A model generated the notes under the pieces. It was not told the origin of the DNA, searched no databases, and saw nothing but the letters and a program-made list of their open reading frames with translations. The translations under genes and the position numbers were made by a program. A stretch of 24,962 nt of DNA from a virus, in IMG/VR virus record IMGVR_UViG_3300020139_000039, positions 1 to 24,962 of that record; one strand, given 5' to 3'. Below are positions 1-7,686 of the stretch, piece by piece. How positions within the stretch are numbered: position 1 is the first letter of the stretch; every line of letters starts with the position of its first letter.

Positions 1-192
1 TTCGAACGCTCTAGGGAGATAGGATAGCAGACGAGAAAGCTGGTCAGGTAGATTAACTACAAAAGGCACTAACTTCTTGATAGCGTCACCAAGCAGTTCG
101 AACGCTCTAGGGAGATAGGATAGCAGACGAGAAAGCTGGTCAGGTAGATTAACTACAAAAGACACTAACTTCTTGATAGCGCCACCAAGCAG
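1..192 (-). repeat. In-frame 96-bp tandem repeat (32-residue unit)
   Basis: Bases 1-96 and 97-192 are two copies of one 96-bp unit with only two mismatches (positions 66 and 86 of the unit). A third copy starts at 193 but matches for only about seven bases. The unit length is a multiple of three and encodes a 32-residue amphipathic helical segment of the tape-measure-like gene. The array probably continues beyond the left edge. Confidence 0.95.
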
Positions 193-1518
193 TTCGAACA
201 CCTTTGATCCTAACTCTTTCAACATAGAGACCACAGACTTCAACAGTCTGTCTAACATACGTCCAATAAGTGCACCAATCGACTTTCCAATATCAGGACC
301 GTACTTGACTAAAAAGTAAATAAGAGCTCCTTTGAATGCTACACCTAGTACAGGTGCTAACACAGAACCTAAGCCTCTTGCTAACATACCTACTAACTTA
401 AAAGGTGTACCTAGAATAGTTTTTAGCAATCCACCTAGCGTAAGTATACTGAGAGCTTTCTTCAAAAGACGGTGAATAAAACTTGTAGACTTAGTTCCTT
501 CTTTTACATGCTCCTCAGTCTTCTTTGATGACTCAAAAAGAGAGCTGATGTTTTGCTTCACTTCTTTGAATAAGTCGAGTTGCTCCTCCCCCTTCTTGCC
601 AAACACACTCTCCTTCAGTCCTTCAAGTATTTTGAGTATAGGATCTGTGAGTCCAAGAAAGTAACCAGCAAGAGAGGCCTCTATAGCAGTAGCCAACGGA
701 CTTGGAAGCAGTCCAACTTCCTCAAGTGCCTCCTTCACTGCCATGCCCATCTCGACAGTTGGCTCTCGTTCCCGAATAACGCCAGCTCCACGAATAAGAA
801 CTCCTATACTTGCAATATATCCACCTAGCTTCTTAAGGCCTATCTTCTCTAGTGCAGATCCAAAACCACCCACAATTCCACCAATACCCTTAAGCAATTC
901 TATCTTGAGTTTCTCAAGGAGCCTATCGATCTGCGTAACCCTTCTGAAGACTCTAGCGAACCAAGCTAGTGGTTTCTTTACAACGGAAAGAAATGGCTTT
1001 GTAATTAAACCTAGTGGAGAAAGTGAAGTTAGCAACGCATCATAGAACGATGAAGTATCAGATACAGCTTGTGGTAGTACATCCTCTTCTATATGCTCCG
1101 CGACCTGAGCAGTCTTTTGTAGCGCAGTCGCTAACGGACTTGGCCAGATATGCCTCATAAATAGAACAGCAGCTGCTCCGAAAGCAGCTCTCCATTTAGC
1201 AGCTTCCCTAGGAATTTTAGCTCCTAACTCTACGTAAGCCCTCACCAATTTACGAAGAGGTAGCACCTCCTCACCTCGTCTAGCCGCTCTGAATGCAGCC
1301 TCAACGTCTTTGGCTACTTTTTCTACGGGTGCTCCAGATAAGATAAGCGGTAGGATTCTTACGAAAGTAGGCACTACAGGTAGACCTGCAATAGTGAACG
1401 ATCCACCTAGACCCGTAAGGAGAGCACCAAAAGGCATCAGAGCTCTCTCTCTGCGAGTCTCCATCAGTTCGACTCTACGCTCAGCAAACTGACGTAGTAA
1501 GGAAGCTATTTCTGCCAT
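1..1518 (-). CDS. Tape-measure-like, membrane-active virion protein (partial, C-terminus beyond window)
   Basis: An uninterrupted reading frame of 506 codons starts at the ATG at 1518 and runs off the left edge. AGGAG lies 7 bases upstream of that ATG, and the start overlaps the terminase stop by 13 bases. The visible protein is rich in amphipathic and hydrophobic helices with many Gly and Ala. The strongest membrane-like stretches are around residues 127-145, 210-250 and 345-420. At the open end it contains 32-residue tandem repeats (unit begins LLGGAIKKLV). The peptide PSPLATA occurs twice, at residues 126-132 and 272-278. Long helical proteins with hydrophobic patches and repeats next to tail genes are typical of tape-measure proteins, and the hub-like gene two places upstream fits that. 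No enzymatic motif was seen. A non-tape-measure membrane or injected virion protein is equally possible. The gene is certain; the function is tentative. Confidence 0.62.
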   Translation of the reverse strand, partial: MAEIASLLRQFAERRVELMETRRERALMPFGALLTGLGGSFTIAGLPVVPTFVRILPLILSGAPVEKVAKDVEAAFRAARRGEEVLPLRKLVRAYVELGAKIPREAAKWRAAFGAAAVLFMRHIWPSPLATALQKTAQVAEHIEEDVLPQAVSDTSSFYDALLTSLSPLGLITKPFLSVVKKPLAWFARVFRRVTQIDRLLEKLKIELLKGIGGIVGGFGSALEKIGLKKLGGYIASIGVLIRGAGVIREREPTVEMGMAVKEALEEVGLLPSPLATAIEASLAGYFLGLTDPILKILEGLKESVFGKKGEEQLDLFKEVKQNISSLFESSKKTEEHVKEGTKSTSFIHRLLKKALSILTLGGLLKTILGTPFKLVGMLARGLGSVLAPVLGVAFKGALIYFLVKYGPDIGKSIGALIGRMLDRLLKSVVSMLKELGSKVFELLGGAIKKLVSFVVNLPDQLSRLLSYLPRAFELLGDAIKKLVPFVVNLPDQLSRLLSYLPRAFE

Positions 1519-3128
1519 AAGTCATCTCCTAAGAAGGTCCTTTGGGAGTATCGCATATCAAATAACTTGTTCACGATATCTAGTTCGCGGGTACCCTCTG
1601 TCTTAGTTGCAGTACCAAGTATGGAGAATACTCTTTGTGTGTGATACTTGAGTGCCCAGAGTGTGAATGCAAACGCAAAGACAGCATCATCCGGATCTCC
1701 AACAATCTTTCCTCCACGATTCCTTAAAGTTAGAAGCTGGCTCAATAGTTTGGGAGATTTAATACTCTCCAAACTTTCACTCACTATATCATACACACAC
1801 GACAGGAGCTGTTGCCGAGTCACCTTCTCGTTTACGAGTCCATATTTCTTTTCCCACGTCTGTTGCTTCCTTACTAAAGTGTAGAAGAGTCTTCTCTTCA
1901 GTGTATCGTTCTCCAAGCAATACTCTACCACTTGGTTTCCTACACCGTTAGACTCAACTACAATACAGCAATTCTTATAGAGGTTAACTATCTCCTCCAA
2001 CACCTTACACAAAACAGTTGTAGACGGCTTACCTAGGAACTCCGCAACTTGTTCCTTAGTGTTAACATCTACAACGCAGATAGCAGATAGAGAGTTACCT
2101 GTTTGTGTGGCTGTATCTACTCCAATTATGTAAGCCCCCTTCTCTTGAGGCTCACACCATATGTGTACTCTCTGCCCCTCAATTAAACGCTCTTTGGGAG
2201 GTGTCTCTGGATGGTACTCTTGGATCCGCTTCAGAAGGTCATCTGAGAAGAAACTATCCTTGTCTCCTAAGAAGATGAGATCAAGCTCTTGAGCTATCTC
2301 CTCTGGAGACTTGTCTTTGCAAACGGTTTGATACCATGTTTCATCAAATTCGGGAACATCACTCCAATGAAACTTTACGGGAGTAAATCCATTTGAGTTG
2401 TTTTGCGCACCGATCCAATATTGGTAGAAGGTTGCACCTACACCAGTCATCCTGTTTGGTGTCGAACTGAGAACTAGTCCGTAAGGGATGCCCGCCTTCT
2501 CACACCTCACAAACGACCTATTCGTAGTATGCGACAACCCAGAGAGAACATCCTTCAATGCAGGTATGAAAGCTGCCTCGTCGATGAATATGAAGTTAGC
2601 CCTCAAGCCTCTTCCTGCTTCTACAGGATTTTCTTTTCTGACTGTAATGCTTTGCACTACCGATTTGTTTGCTAGCCTGATGTTGCTCTCGAGCTTCTTC
2701 TCAACGTGAGAAGTCTTCTCAAAAGACACCGTAAATGGTTCTCCTAGAGTTTCCAAACATCTTCTTACTTCGTATACAATTTGGTTGGATGCTTCCTGCT
2801 TTCGCGACAACACTGCAACGATGTAATTTGGATGAAAGAGTACCAACCAAGAGATGAGAAGTACTATGCAAAGTGTCTTCCCTACTTGACGAGACCCCAA
2901 GATTATAACACGATGGTTCCTCAACACAGCTTCAATCATTTTCCGCTGTATGGGATATAGTTTAATAGGAGGTAGATCTGGTACTGTATAGTCTCTACAA
3001 TACTTCTCGATGAAATAGAAAGGATCTTTCTTACATCTCACATACTCTTGTATAAACTCAAGTGACTCTTTGGAGAGCTCACCAGACTCTGTTTGGTTCT
3101 CTAGTAGCTCATTTCTTCCAATACTCAT
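1506..3128 (-). CDS. terL: Terminase large subunit (DNA-packaging ATPase and nuclease)
   Basis: This is the 540-residue motor that packages DNA into the prohead and cuts it into headful or unit lengths. The ATPase domain comes first: Walker A GSRQVGKT at residues 78-85, Walker B with IDE at 182-184 (catalytic Glu 184), and a coupling motif SST at 221-223. An RNase H-like nuclease domain follows, with candidate metal ligands Asp338 in IIGVDTA, Glu392 in IVVESNG and Asp480/481 in GDPDD. The length suits the T4 gp17-like group. The ATG at 3128 is preferred over the upstream GTG at 3137. It overlaps the hub gene's stop as ATGA, and AGGAAGG sits 8 bases upstream of it. The gene overlaps the tape-measure-like start by 13 bases, so hub, terminase and tape-measure-like protein form one coupled unit. 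Confidence 0.95.
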   Translation of the reverse strand: MSIGRNELLENQTESGELSKESLEFIQEYVRCKKDPFYFIEKYCRDYTVPDLPPIKLYPIQRKMIEAVLRNHRVIILGSRQVGKTLCIVLLISWLVLFHPNYIVAVLSRKQEASNQIVYEVRRCLETLGEPFTVSFEKTSHVEKKLESNIRLANKSVVQSITVRKENPVEAGRGLRANFIFIDEAAFIPALKDVLSGLSHTTNRSFVRCEKAGIPYGLVLSSTPNRMTGVGATFYQYWIGAQNNSNGFTPVKFHWSDVPEFDETWYQTVCKDKSPEEIAQELDLIFLGDKDSFFSDDLLKRIQEYHPETPPKERLIEGQRVHIWCEPQEKGAYIIGVDTATQTGNSLSAICVVDVNTKEQVAEFLGKPSTTVLCKVLEEIVNLYKNCCIVVESNGVGNQVVEYCLENDTLKRRLFYTLVRKQQTWEKKYGLVNEKVTRQQLLSCVYDIVSESLESIKSPKLLSQLLTLRNRGGKIVGDPDDAVFAFAFTLWALKYHTQRVFSILGTATKTEGTRELDIVNKLFDMRYSQRTFLGDDLWQK

Positions 3129-4222
3129 ATTCCACACCTTCCTAAAACTATCGTTGTAGACTGCTTATGTACTGTTTGGAACGCATAGGTTCCAGAAAAC
3201 TCCAATACAAGATACCTTCCACTTAAGTGAGCAAACCTCGTATCCTCACTCTTGAACTCTACACACATACCTGGTACTAAACCTACAGGATCGATATAGG
3301 AACAGGATACGTGTAGCATTAATGAGGAAAATAGTTCACTACTCATACTTGCCTTAACACTAGAGCCACCAAACACTCTTTTCTTGTCAAAGGTATCAAA
3401 CAAATGCTTGAAACCCCCCAAAGTACTCAATTGTGTAAAGGGGAACTCGTTTTGGAGATATAGCTGATCATGAGTGAGATCTACACAAGCAAGAGTCTGT
3501 GGCACTTTCATAGAACTTTGTGCGTAAGAATGTAGCACATGAACCATCTGTGCGAAGCTCTTTCCAGCATATCTTGAGAAGTCAGTAAGATCGGGTAAGT
3601 AGTATAACTCTTTCACAGGATCGTTCATAGATCGCGTACTATCAATTAAGTATGATCCATCCAGATCGGCAACGAAAAAAACCAACTGGTTATAGACATT
3701 ATATCTCCGTACTACAGTGCTCAATGCTTGTAGACGATTCATTGTAGGCAAGTACACACTTCTCAGAGTGGAAATCTGTGGTGGATCTAATCTCTTAAGG
3801 TTACCACCACAGATTTCTCTGATAAGAGACTCGCTCGATACCGAGTCATAGAACGCTTCATAGGCTTTCCATAAAAACAAACTTGTATAGGGTATAGCAT
3901 GCAAACCAAGTGTGCTCAGAACAGGAGTGGTTTGTGGCTCACCACCATAAGAACCTAACACGCCTGCATCGGTGGGCTCAAATCCAACAATTTGTAACTC
4001 TAAAGTGATCACATCTTCTTTCGTGAGTGTCTGTAGCTCCCACTCGACGATAGCTTTCTTGCACGATGCAATCTCGTCGGTGGTAACATACTCACGATCG
4101 AATCTCAAACTGACGAACACTTGTGTAACTGGAAGAGAGATAGACTTCTTAACAGAAAGGGAAATTACCAAAGGCGTAAGATCCAGTTCTCTGGTAGCCG
4201 TCTGGACTACAAATCTATTCAT
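3125..4222 (-). CDS. Baseplate hub / tail protein (gp27/gp44-like)
   Basis: A 365-residue protein. Its C-terminal part (about residues 305-363) has the pattern of tail hub proteins: a beta-rich segment with VPGMCVEF (the usual PGxxV site), then LSGRYLV and a final strand ending in LGR. Its middle contains YLPTMNRLQALSTVVRRY followed by FFVADLDGSYLI. This resembles the 'few sites, many residues, ring-forming' domain of Mu gp44 and T4 gp27 hubs. It would form the trimeric or hexameric ring joining tail tube and spike. The start at 4222 has no convincing SD; GTAACAAAAA lies 7 bases upstream instead. The ATGA overlap with the terminase is classic coupling. The family assignment rests on pattern, not on an alignment. 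Confidence 0.72.
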   Translation of the reverse strand: MNRFVVQTATRELDLTPLVISLSVKKSISLPVTQVFVSLRFDREYVTTDEIASCKKAIVEWELQTLTKEDVITLELQIVGFEPTDAGVLGSYGGEPQTTPVLSTLGLHAIPYTSLFLWKAYEAFYDSVSSESLIREICGGNLKRLDPPQISTLRSVYLPTMNRLQALSTVVRRYNVYNQLVFFVADLDGSYLIDSTRSMNDPVKELYYLPDLTDFSRYAGKSFAQMVHVLHSYAQSSMKVPQTLACVDLTHDQLYLQNEFPFTQLSTLGGFKHLFDTFDKKRVFGGSSVKASMSSELFSSLMLHVSCSYIDPVGLVPGMCVEFKSEDTRFAHLSGRYLVLEFSGTYAFQTVHKQSTTIVLGRCGI

Positions 4223-4229
4223 CTTAGTC

Positions 4230-4239
4230 TTTTTGTTAC
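4230..4239 (-). promoter_or_regulatory. GTAACAAAAA element just upstream of an SD-less start
   Basis: On the minus strand GTAACAAAAA lies 7 bases before the ATG of the hub gene, where an SD would be expected but is missing. The same ten bases occur as both arms of the inverted repeat at 21889-21924. One of those arms is 4 bases before the only plus-strand gene, which also lacks an SD. It could be a promoter initiator for one of the phage polymerases (leaderless or short-leader mRNA) or an enhancer of translation. Confidence 0.4.
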
Positions 4240-4254
4240 CAGGTCAATGCTCCC

Positions 4255-4296
4255 TTCGATCGTCAGCGCAAAAACGCGATCGTCAACGAAAAAAAA
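4255..4296 (-). repeat. Two direct copies of a CGATCG-containing 20-bp element
   Basis: The plus-strand sequences CGATCGTCAGCGCAAAAA (from 4257) and CGATCGTCAACGAAAAAAAA (from 4277) are direct repeats spaced exactly 20 bp apart. They lie between the terminator of the upstream unit and the hub gene. A third close copy lies at 22639-22659 beside another terminator. The spacing and position suggest an operator or phage promoter element; the A-tract of the second copy also serves as the terminator U-tract. Confidence 0.45.
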
Positions 4297-4331
4297 CTGG
4301 CTGGCATGGTTGACTAAGCTATGCCAGCCAG
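4289..4331 (-). terminator. Intrinsic terminator
   Basis: A perfect 11-bp inverted repeat, CTGGCTGGCAT at 4297-4307 and ATGCCAGCCAG at 4321-4331, has a 13-base loop. In the minus-strand direction it is followed directly by eight T residues (plus-strand A8 at 4289-4296). It lies 11 bases after the stop of the small coiled-coil gene and separates it from the hub-terminase unit. Confidence 0.93.
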
Positions 4332-4341
4332 GCAGAGACTG

Positions 4342-4524
4342 CTATTCGCTCGTCTCTGACTCGATCGACTCCTCTTCCGCTACCATGCTCATGAATACCT
4401 GTAACTTGGCTAGCAAGGCAACCGCCTCTTGCCGAACGGCAGCTTCTGCTTGGAGTTGCTTGCGAAGCAGCTCCAGTCCCTCTTTGAGCAGTGTGTAGGT
4501 GGCTTTTTCAATAACTCCCTTCAT
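4342..4524 (-). CDS. Small helical (coiled-coil) protein, unknown function
   Basis: A 60-residue protein, almost entirely predicted helix, with heptad-like Leu/Ala spacing between residues 10 and 50 (LLKEGLELLRKQLQAEAAV). The C-terminus is acidic (EEESIESETSE). AAGGAGG lies 6 bases upstream of the ATG, one of the best ribosome-binding sites in the window, and a strong terminator follows the stop. It therefore looks like a separately transcribed, well-expressed small gene between the beta-1 terminator and the hub unit. No family recognised. A small scaffold, capsid-associated or regulatory protein are all possible. Confidence 0.75.
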   Translation of the reverse strand: MKGVIEKATYTLLKEGLELLRKQLQAEAAVRQEAVALLAKLQVFMSMVAEEESIESETSE

Positions 4525-4536
4525 GGAATCCTCCTT

Positions 4537-4671
4537 TTAGTCTGCCTCTAATGGACTCTGCTGCTGCTGCAGCATTCTTTGGTCCATAGAGGTCTTACGA
4601 CTTCCTCTTTCGAATAAAAATATATGTGTGGTTGCCTCTCTCATAGAGGATAGCACGAGAACGTCACTCAT
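4537..4671 (-). CDS. Possible 44-residue ORF in the leader of the small coiled-coil gene
   Basis: An ATG at 4671 opens a 44-codon frame that ends at TAA 4537-4539, directly touching the SD of the next gene. It begins MSDVLVLSS and includes a QQQQ run. There is no SD; the ATG follows the T-tract of the beta-1 terminator by only six bases. The frame also contains an ACATATATT motif and most of a strong hairpin, which argue for a non-coding leader instead. It could be a leaderless leader peptide. Confidence 0.22.
   Translation of the reverse strand: MSDVLVLSSMREATTHIFLFERGSRKTSMDQRMLQQQQSPLEAD
4545..4592 (-). other. Hairpin in the leader of the coiled-coil gene
   Basis: CCTCTA (4545-4550) and TGGAC (4552-4556) pair with GTCCA (4582-4586) and TAGAGG (4587-4592). 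This gives 11 bp with one bulged base and a 25-base loop containing a palindromic CTGCAG and CAG/CTG repeats. It ends about ten bases from the SD of the next gene, so it could modulate translation or stabilise the mRNA 5' end. It has no T-tract, so it is not a terminator. Confidence 0.5.
4615..4629 (-). promoter_or_regulatory. ACATATATT motif (candidate phage promoter), copy 1
   Basis: On the minus strand ACATATATTTTTATT (core 4619-4627) lies about 95 bases before the coiled-coil gene and after the beta-1 terminator, where a new promoter is needed. The nine-base core occurs only three times in the window by my reading, always on this strand and always outside the recognised genes. No clear -35 box accompanies it. 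Confidence 0.35.
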
Positions 4672-4677
4672 ACGCGC

Positions 4678-4714
4678 AAAAAAATAAGGACAGAGAGGAG
4701 GGAGCCTCCTCTCT
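4678..4714 (-). terminator. Intrinsic terminator of the beta'-1/beta-1 unit
   Basis: AGAGAGGAGG (4692-4701) and CCTCCTCTCT (4705-4714) form a perfect 10-bp stem with a 3-base loop. In the minus direction it is followed by GTCCTTA and seven T residues (plus A7 at 4678-4684). It lies about 50 bases after the beta-1 stop. Confidence 0.88.
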
Positions 4715-4742
4715 ATCTCAAGTCTACTATCTCTTTACTTAA

Positions 4743-4755
4743 GAATAATATATGT
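4743..4755 (-). promoter_or_regulatory. ACATATATT motif, copy 2, between the beta-1 stop and its terminator
   Basis: The minus-strand ACATATATTATT core (4747-4755) begins six bases after the beta-1 TAA. The terminator follows about 30 bases later, so a transcript starting here would be short. The motif may therefore act in RNA (processing, 3'-end definition) or start a small terminated RNA. Confidence 0.3.
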
Positions 4756-4761
4756 AACTTT

Positions 4762-7686
4762 TTACTCCGCGAGTAAGAGCTCTTTATAATACTGTTGTAG
4801 GCTTTCTTGAGACATAACCTTCTCAGTACCGAGGGGTAAGCCTAGCGCATAAAGGAAGTGATAAAGCATTTGGTTGGATTGTACGGACTCAGGTTGTGAG
4901 GGTAAGGAGCCACTCTTCAATGCTAAAGCGATCAAGCTTTCCTTTGAGAGGATATCGTCAGCCTTCGGACCTAGTACCTCTATACAGTTCTCTAGAGCTC
5001 CATAGGCAAGCAAGTTCCATATCTCCATCTCCCCCACTCTTTGTCCAGAGGGAGTACTCTCATCTTCAACAGGCAAGAGTGTTCTAGAGTGATAAGGACC
5101 CACACTACGGACTGAGAACTTTGCGTCTACAGTATGGACGAGTGGTATAGTGTATATAGACCCGTAACCACATTCAAGAGACGTACGTGGGAACTTCCAA
5201 CGTCTCGTAAGTGGTACATCAAATAACTTACATACTCTTTCAACCATTATGTGTGAGTTCTTAGTATAGAGTGGTAGTTCCAGAGTAATCCCATTCTGCA
5301 AGAGTTCTTGTAGTTGCTCTTCTGGTGAGAGATCTTGTATATGGATGTACGGTATCGCCCCTCCAGTCTCTCTCTCCAAAATCTTCAACAAGGAGATGGC
5401 CTCATTATACTTCCGACGAGAGACCAAAGACTCAACCTTACGTGAGACTACCTTAATAACCTCACCTAAGTGCATTTCCAATATCTGTCCTACGTTCATC
5501 CTAGACACAACGCCCAAAGGATTAAGTACTATGTCAGGCACAAAACCATCTTCACTAGTGAACAACTCGTTAGGTACTATCCGTGAACATACGCCTTTGT
5601 TTCCGTGTCTGTTTCCAACTTTGTCTCCTACTTTAAAGGATCGTGTAACGACTGCTTGTACTTTGATGTGAATGCAATTAGGTCGACCTACTAATTCATA
5701 CTGTTCGGGGTAGTACAGTGGTATGTATTTTGCAATATGTGGTGGTAGGACTTTCTTCAAATGTCTAGGACGATTATGAGCAACTATCCAAGACAGAACT
5801 TGCGAGGAAGACTTATGATGAGAGAGAACTCTCTCATCTCTGAAGTAAGTGTAGATTCGATCTACTACGAGATCGTAATCAGCAATAATCTTAGACTCAT
5901 CCGCTCCTGCACACAAAATATTCACAGGATTCTTAGGTGAGGGTATCCATTTGAATAACACATCACCCTTTCTATAGAACTTGTTTTCTTGAGGACATAC
6001 AAGGAGAACTTCATCTGGTCTCAGAGTTAACTCATACTCGATTACCTGTTTAGTAGCTAGTTTGGAGGCACCTTTCTCAGTGACAACTACAGCGTCCTCA
6101 TAGTTCCAACCGAATGCTGGTACAAACACTACATCTAGATTCACTCCAGGACAATGCCTGTGGAACTTGATGGAATAATGTGACATAATAGAAGATTGTG
6201 GCTCAATAGTGTCTTTGGTAGTAGGACTCCAAAGAGCATTGGGCACTCTACATAAGAATATGTGATCTGTGTCATCCTTTATAGCAATCACTTCTTTGTC
6301 CCTATAGATAACGGATCCACTTCTGGATGCACGTTTGTAGTAAAGAGATTGCTTGGTTGCTTCTGCTAAGTAATGGGTGGAGACATAAGGGATTTCTGGA
6401 CGAACAGGAGTTAATGCTTGTCTCAAAAAGTTTGCACCCATTTGTAGCCTATTACCATCGTCGTGAGCATTGAATGGTACACAACTAAGAGCTACACTCA
6501 AAATAGAACCATCTTTCTTGTGCCCAACGAAAAAGCCCCAGGGTCCTAGCTCACAGTCAAACGCGAGCTGAAGTCGAGTTCCAATACCTTGGTCATCAGG
6601 TGTGTCATAACAACATATGGATCCTAACATAGTGGGATGAACATCTCTCATATCGTAGGGTGCAAATTCTACAGGCATGAGAATCTTGTATTTCATCGAG
6701 AGTTCTTTGAACATTGAAGAGACATCATAGTATTCAAAGAATCTTTGTAAGCGTATATCCACAAACATACGCTTGAGTAAGAAGTCGCTTGCGAGACGAG
6801 GCACCTTTTGGTGTTTCGCTTGTGCTGCGAGTTCCGCTAGCTTCTCATACAAAACGATCATAACGTTCTCATAAGAACGCACTCGTTTGAACGCAAGATT
6901 AGAACTCACCAAATCGCCCTCTTTGAACTTTAGTAACTGGTCACACGTATATCTTATCAAGGATCGAGCATCCTCTAGCTTGTAAATGACTCTAGTAATT
7001 GGATCCAAGAGTATTTCCTCTATAAACTCTACTACTTCAGGAGATAATGTAGCAGCCGAGCGTAAGTCAACATTCACCGCAGCAGGTCTAGCATGCATTG
7101 ACAGACTATGGGCAACAATCCTCTGGAGAGGATGTAGTGTATCTAGTGGCTGTCCAATCTTCAAATACAACTTAGATCTCTTAAACCCCAAACTGTAGGT
7201 CTCCTGCTTATCAGTCAACTCCCACAGTAAACCTCTTTGCTTAAGCTCCTCTTCTGTGAATGCCCAATAGAAGAGAGTCCACAAAGGTACAAGCTCATTT
7301 TTGAGCTTGATCCTTCCAAACTCGTCACTAACGCATGCGACTGTAGATCCTTGCCAACGAATGATCAAATGGTGTCCAATACTCCTAGGGGATACTAATT
7401 GGTCTGTGAGCTCATTAGTGAGCACTCGGAATGTGTCTTCGACCACATACAAGTCATCTTCATTTGGTATGGGCAGTTTGAATGTTAGAGAGAAAGTGGA
7501 GAATTGTGCAGTCACATTCACAACGTTTGAAAAGTGAAAACCACATAACTGAGACCTCGTTGGAGGTTGAATCTGCCATTCTTGAAGTTCACATCCAAGC
7601 TTTCTAGCAGTCCATTGTAATAAGGTAGGAAGTAGTTCCTGAATGCAAGAGTTAAACTCGTGTCTCCGCCACTGCGGTACTCTCAT
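4762..7686 (-). CDS. Phage DNA-directed RNA polymerase beta subunit, set 1
   Basis: A 974-residue unsplit homologue of bacterial RpoB, shorter than cellular beta (about 1,100-1,350). Numbered from the ATG, YDTPDDQGIG (about 360) corresponds to cellular ETPEGPNIGL. HDDGNRLQMGANFLRQA (about 408-424) matches the DDANRALMGANMQRQA segment, and WNYEDAVVV (about 527-535) the FED segment. GDKVGNRHGNKG at about 687-698 has both active-site Lys residues. GQRVGEMEIWNLLAYGA near 881-897 is the C-terminal anchor. The N-terminal 350 residues are highly diverged. The start is the ATG at 7686, 5 bases after GGAGG, rather than the GTG at 7692. The gene overlaps the beta'-1 end by 35 bases, so the order is rpoC-like then rpoB-like, the reverse of bacteria. 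No alpha or omega gene is nearby, as in phiKZ-type enzymes. The catalytic machinery appears functional. Confidence 0.95.
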   Translation of the reverse strand: MRVPQWRRHEFNSCIQELLPTLLQWTARKLGCELQEWQIQPPTRSQLCGFHFSNVVNVTAQFSTFSLTFKLPIPNEDDLYVVEDTFRVLTNELTDQLVSPRSIGHHLIIRWQGSTVACVSDEFGRIKLKNELVPLWTLFYWAFTEEELKQRGLLWELTDKQETYSLGFKRSKLYLKIGQPLDTLHPLQRIVAHSLSMHARPAAVNVDLRSAATLSPEVVEFIEEILLDPITRVIYKLEDARSLIRYTCDQLLKFKEGDLVSSNLAFKRVRSYENVMIVLYEKLAELAAQAKHQKVPRLASDFLLKRMFVDIRLQRFFEYYDVSSMFKELSMKYKILMPVEFAPYDMRDVHPTMLGSICCYDTPDDQGIGTRLQLAFDCELGPWGFFVGHKKDGSILSVALSCVPFNAHDDGNRLQMGANFLRQALTPVRPEIPYVSTHYLAEATKQSLYYKRASRSGSVIYRDKEVIAIKDDTDHIFLCRVPNALWSPTTKDTIEPQSSIMSHYSIKFHRHCPGVNLDVVFVPAFGWNYEDAVVVTEKGASKLATKQVIEYELTLRPDEVLLVCPQENKFYRKGDVLFKWIPSPKNPVNILCAGADESKIIADYDLVVDRIYTYFRDERVLSHHKSSSQVLSWIVAHNRPRHLKKVLPPHIAKYIPLYYPEQYELVGRPNCIHIKVQAVVTRSFKVGDKVGNRHGNKGVCSRIVPNELFTSEDGFVPDIVLNPLGVVSRMNVGQILEMHLGEVIKVVSRKVESLVSRRKYNEAISLLKILERETGGAIPYIHIQDLSPEEQLQELLQNGITLELPLYTKNSHIMVERVCKLFDVPLTRRWKFPRTSLECGYGSIYTIPLVHTVDAKFSVRSVGPYHSRTLLPVEDESTPSGQRVGEMEIWNLLAYGALENCIEVLGPKADDILSKESLIALALKSGSLPSQPESVQSNQMLYHFLYALGLPLGTEKVMSQESLQQYYKELLLAE

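Noticed and set aside
1-192. CRISPR-like repeat at the left edge
   Set aside because: The unit is 96 bp with no spacers, is a multiple of three, and lies in frame within a long coding sequence.
3972-4498. Two plus-strand frames across the hub start and the terminator
   Set aside because: They cross a strong minus-strand terminator and the ends of two real genes and have no ribosome-binding sites; they are shadows.
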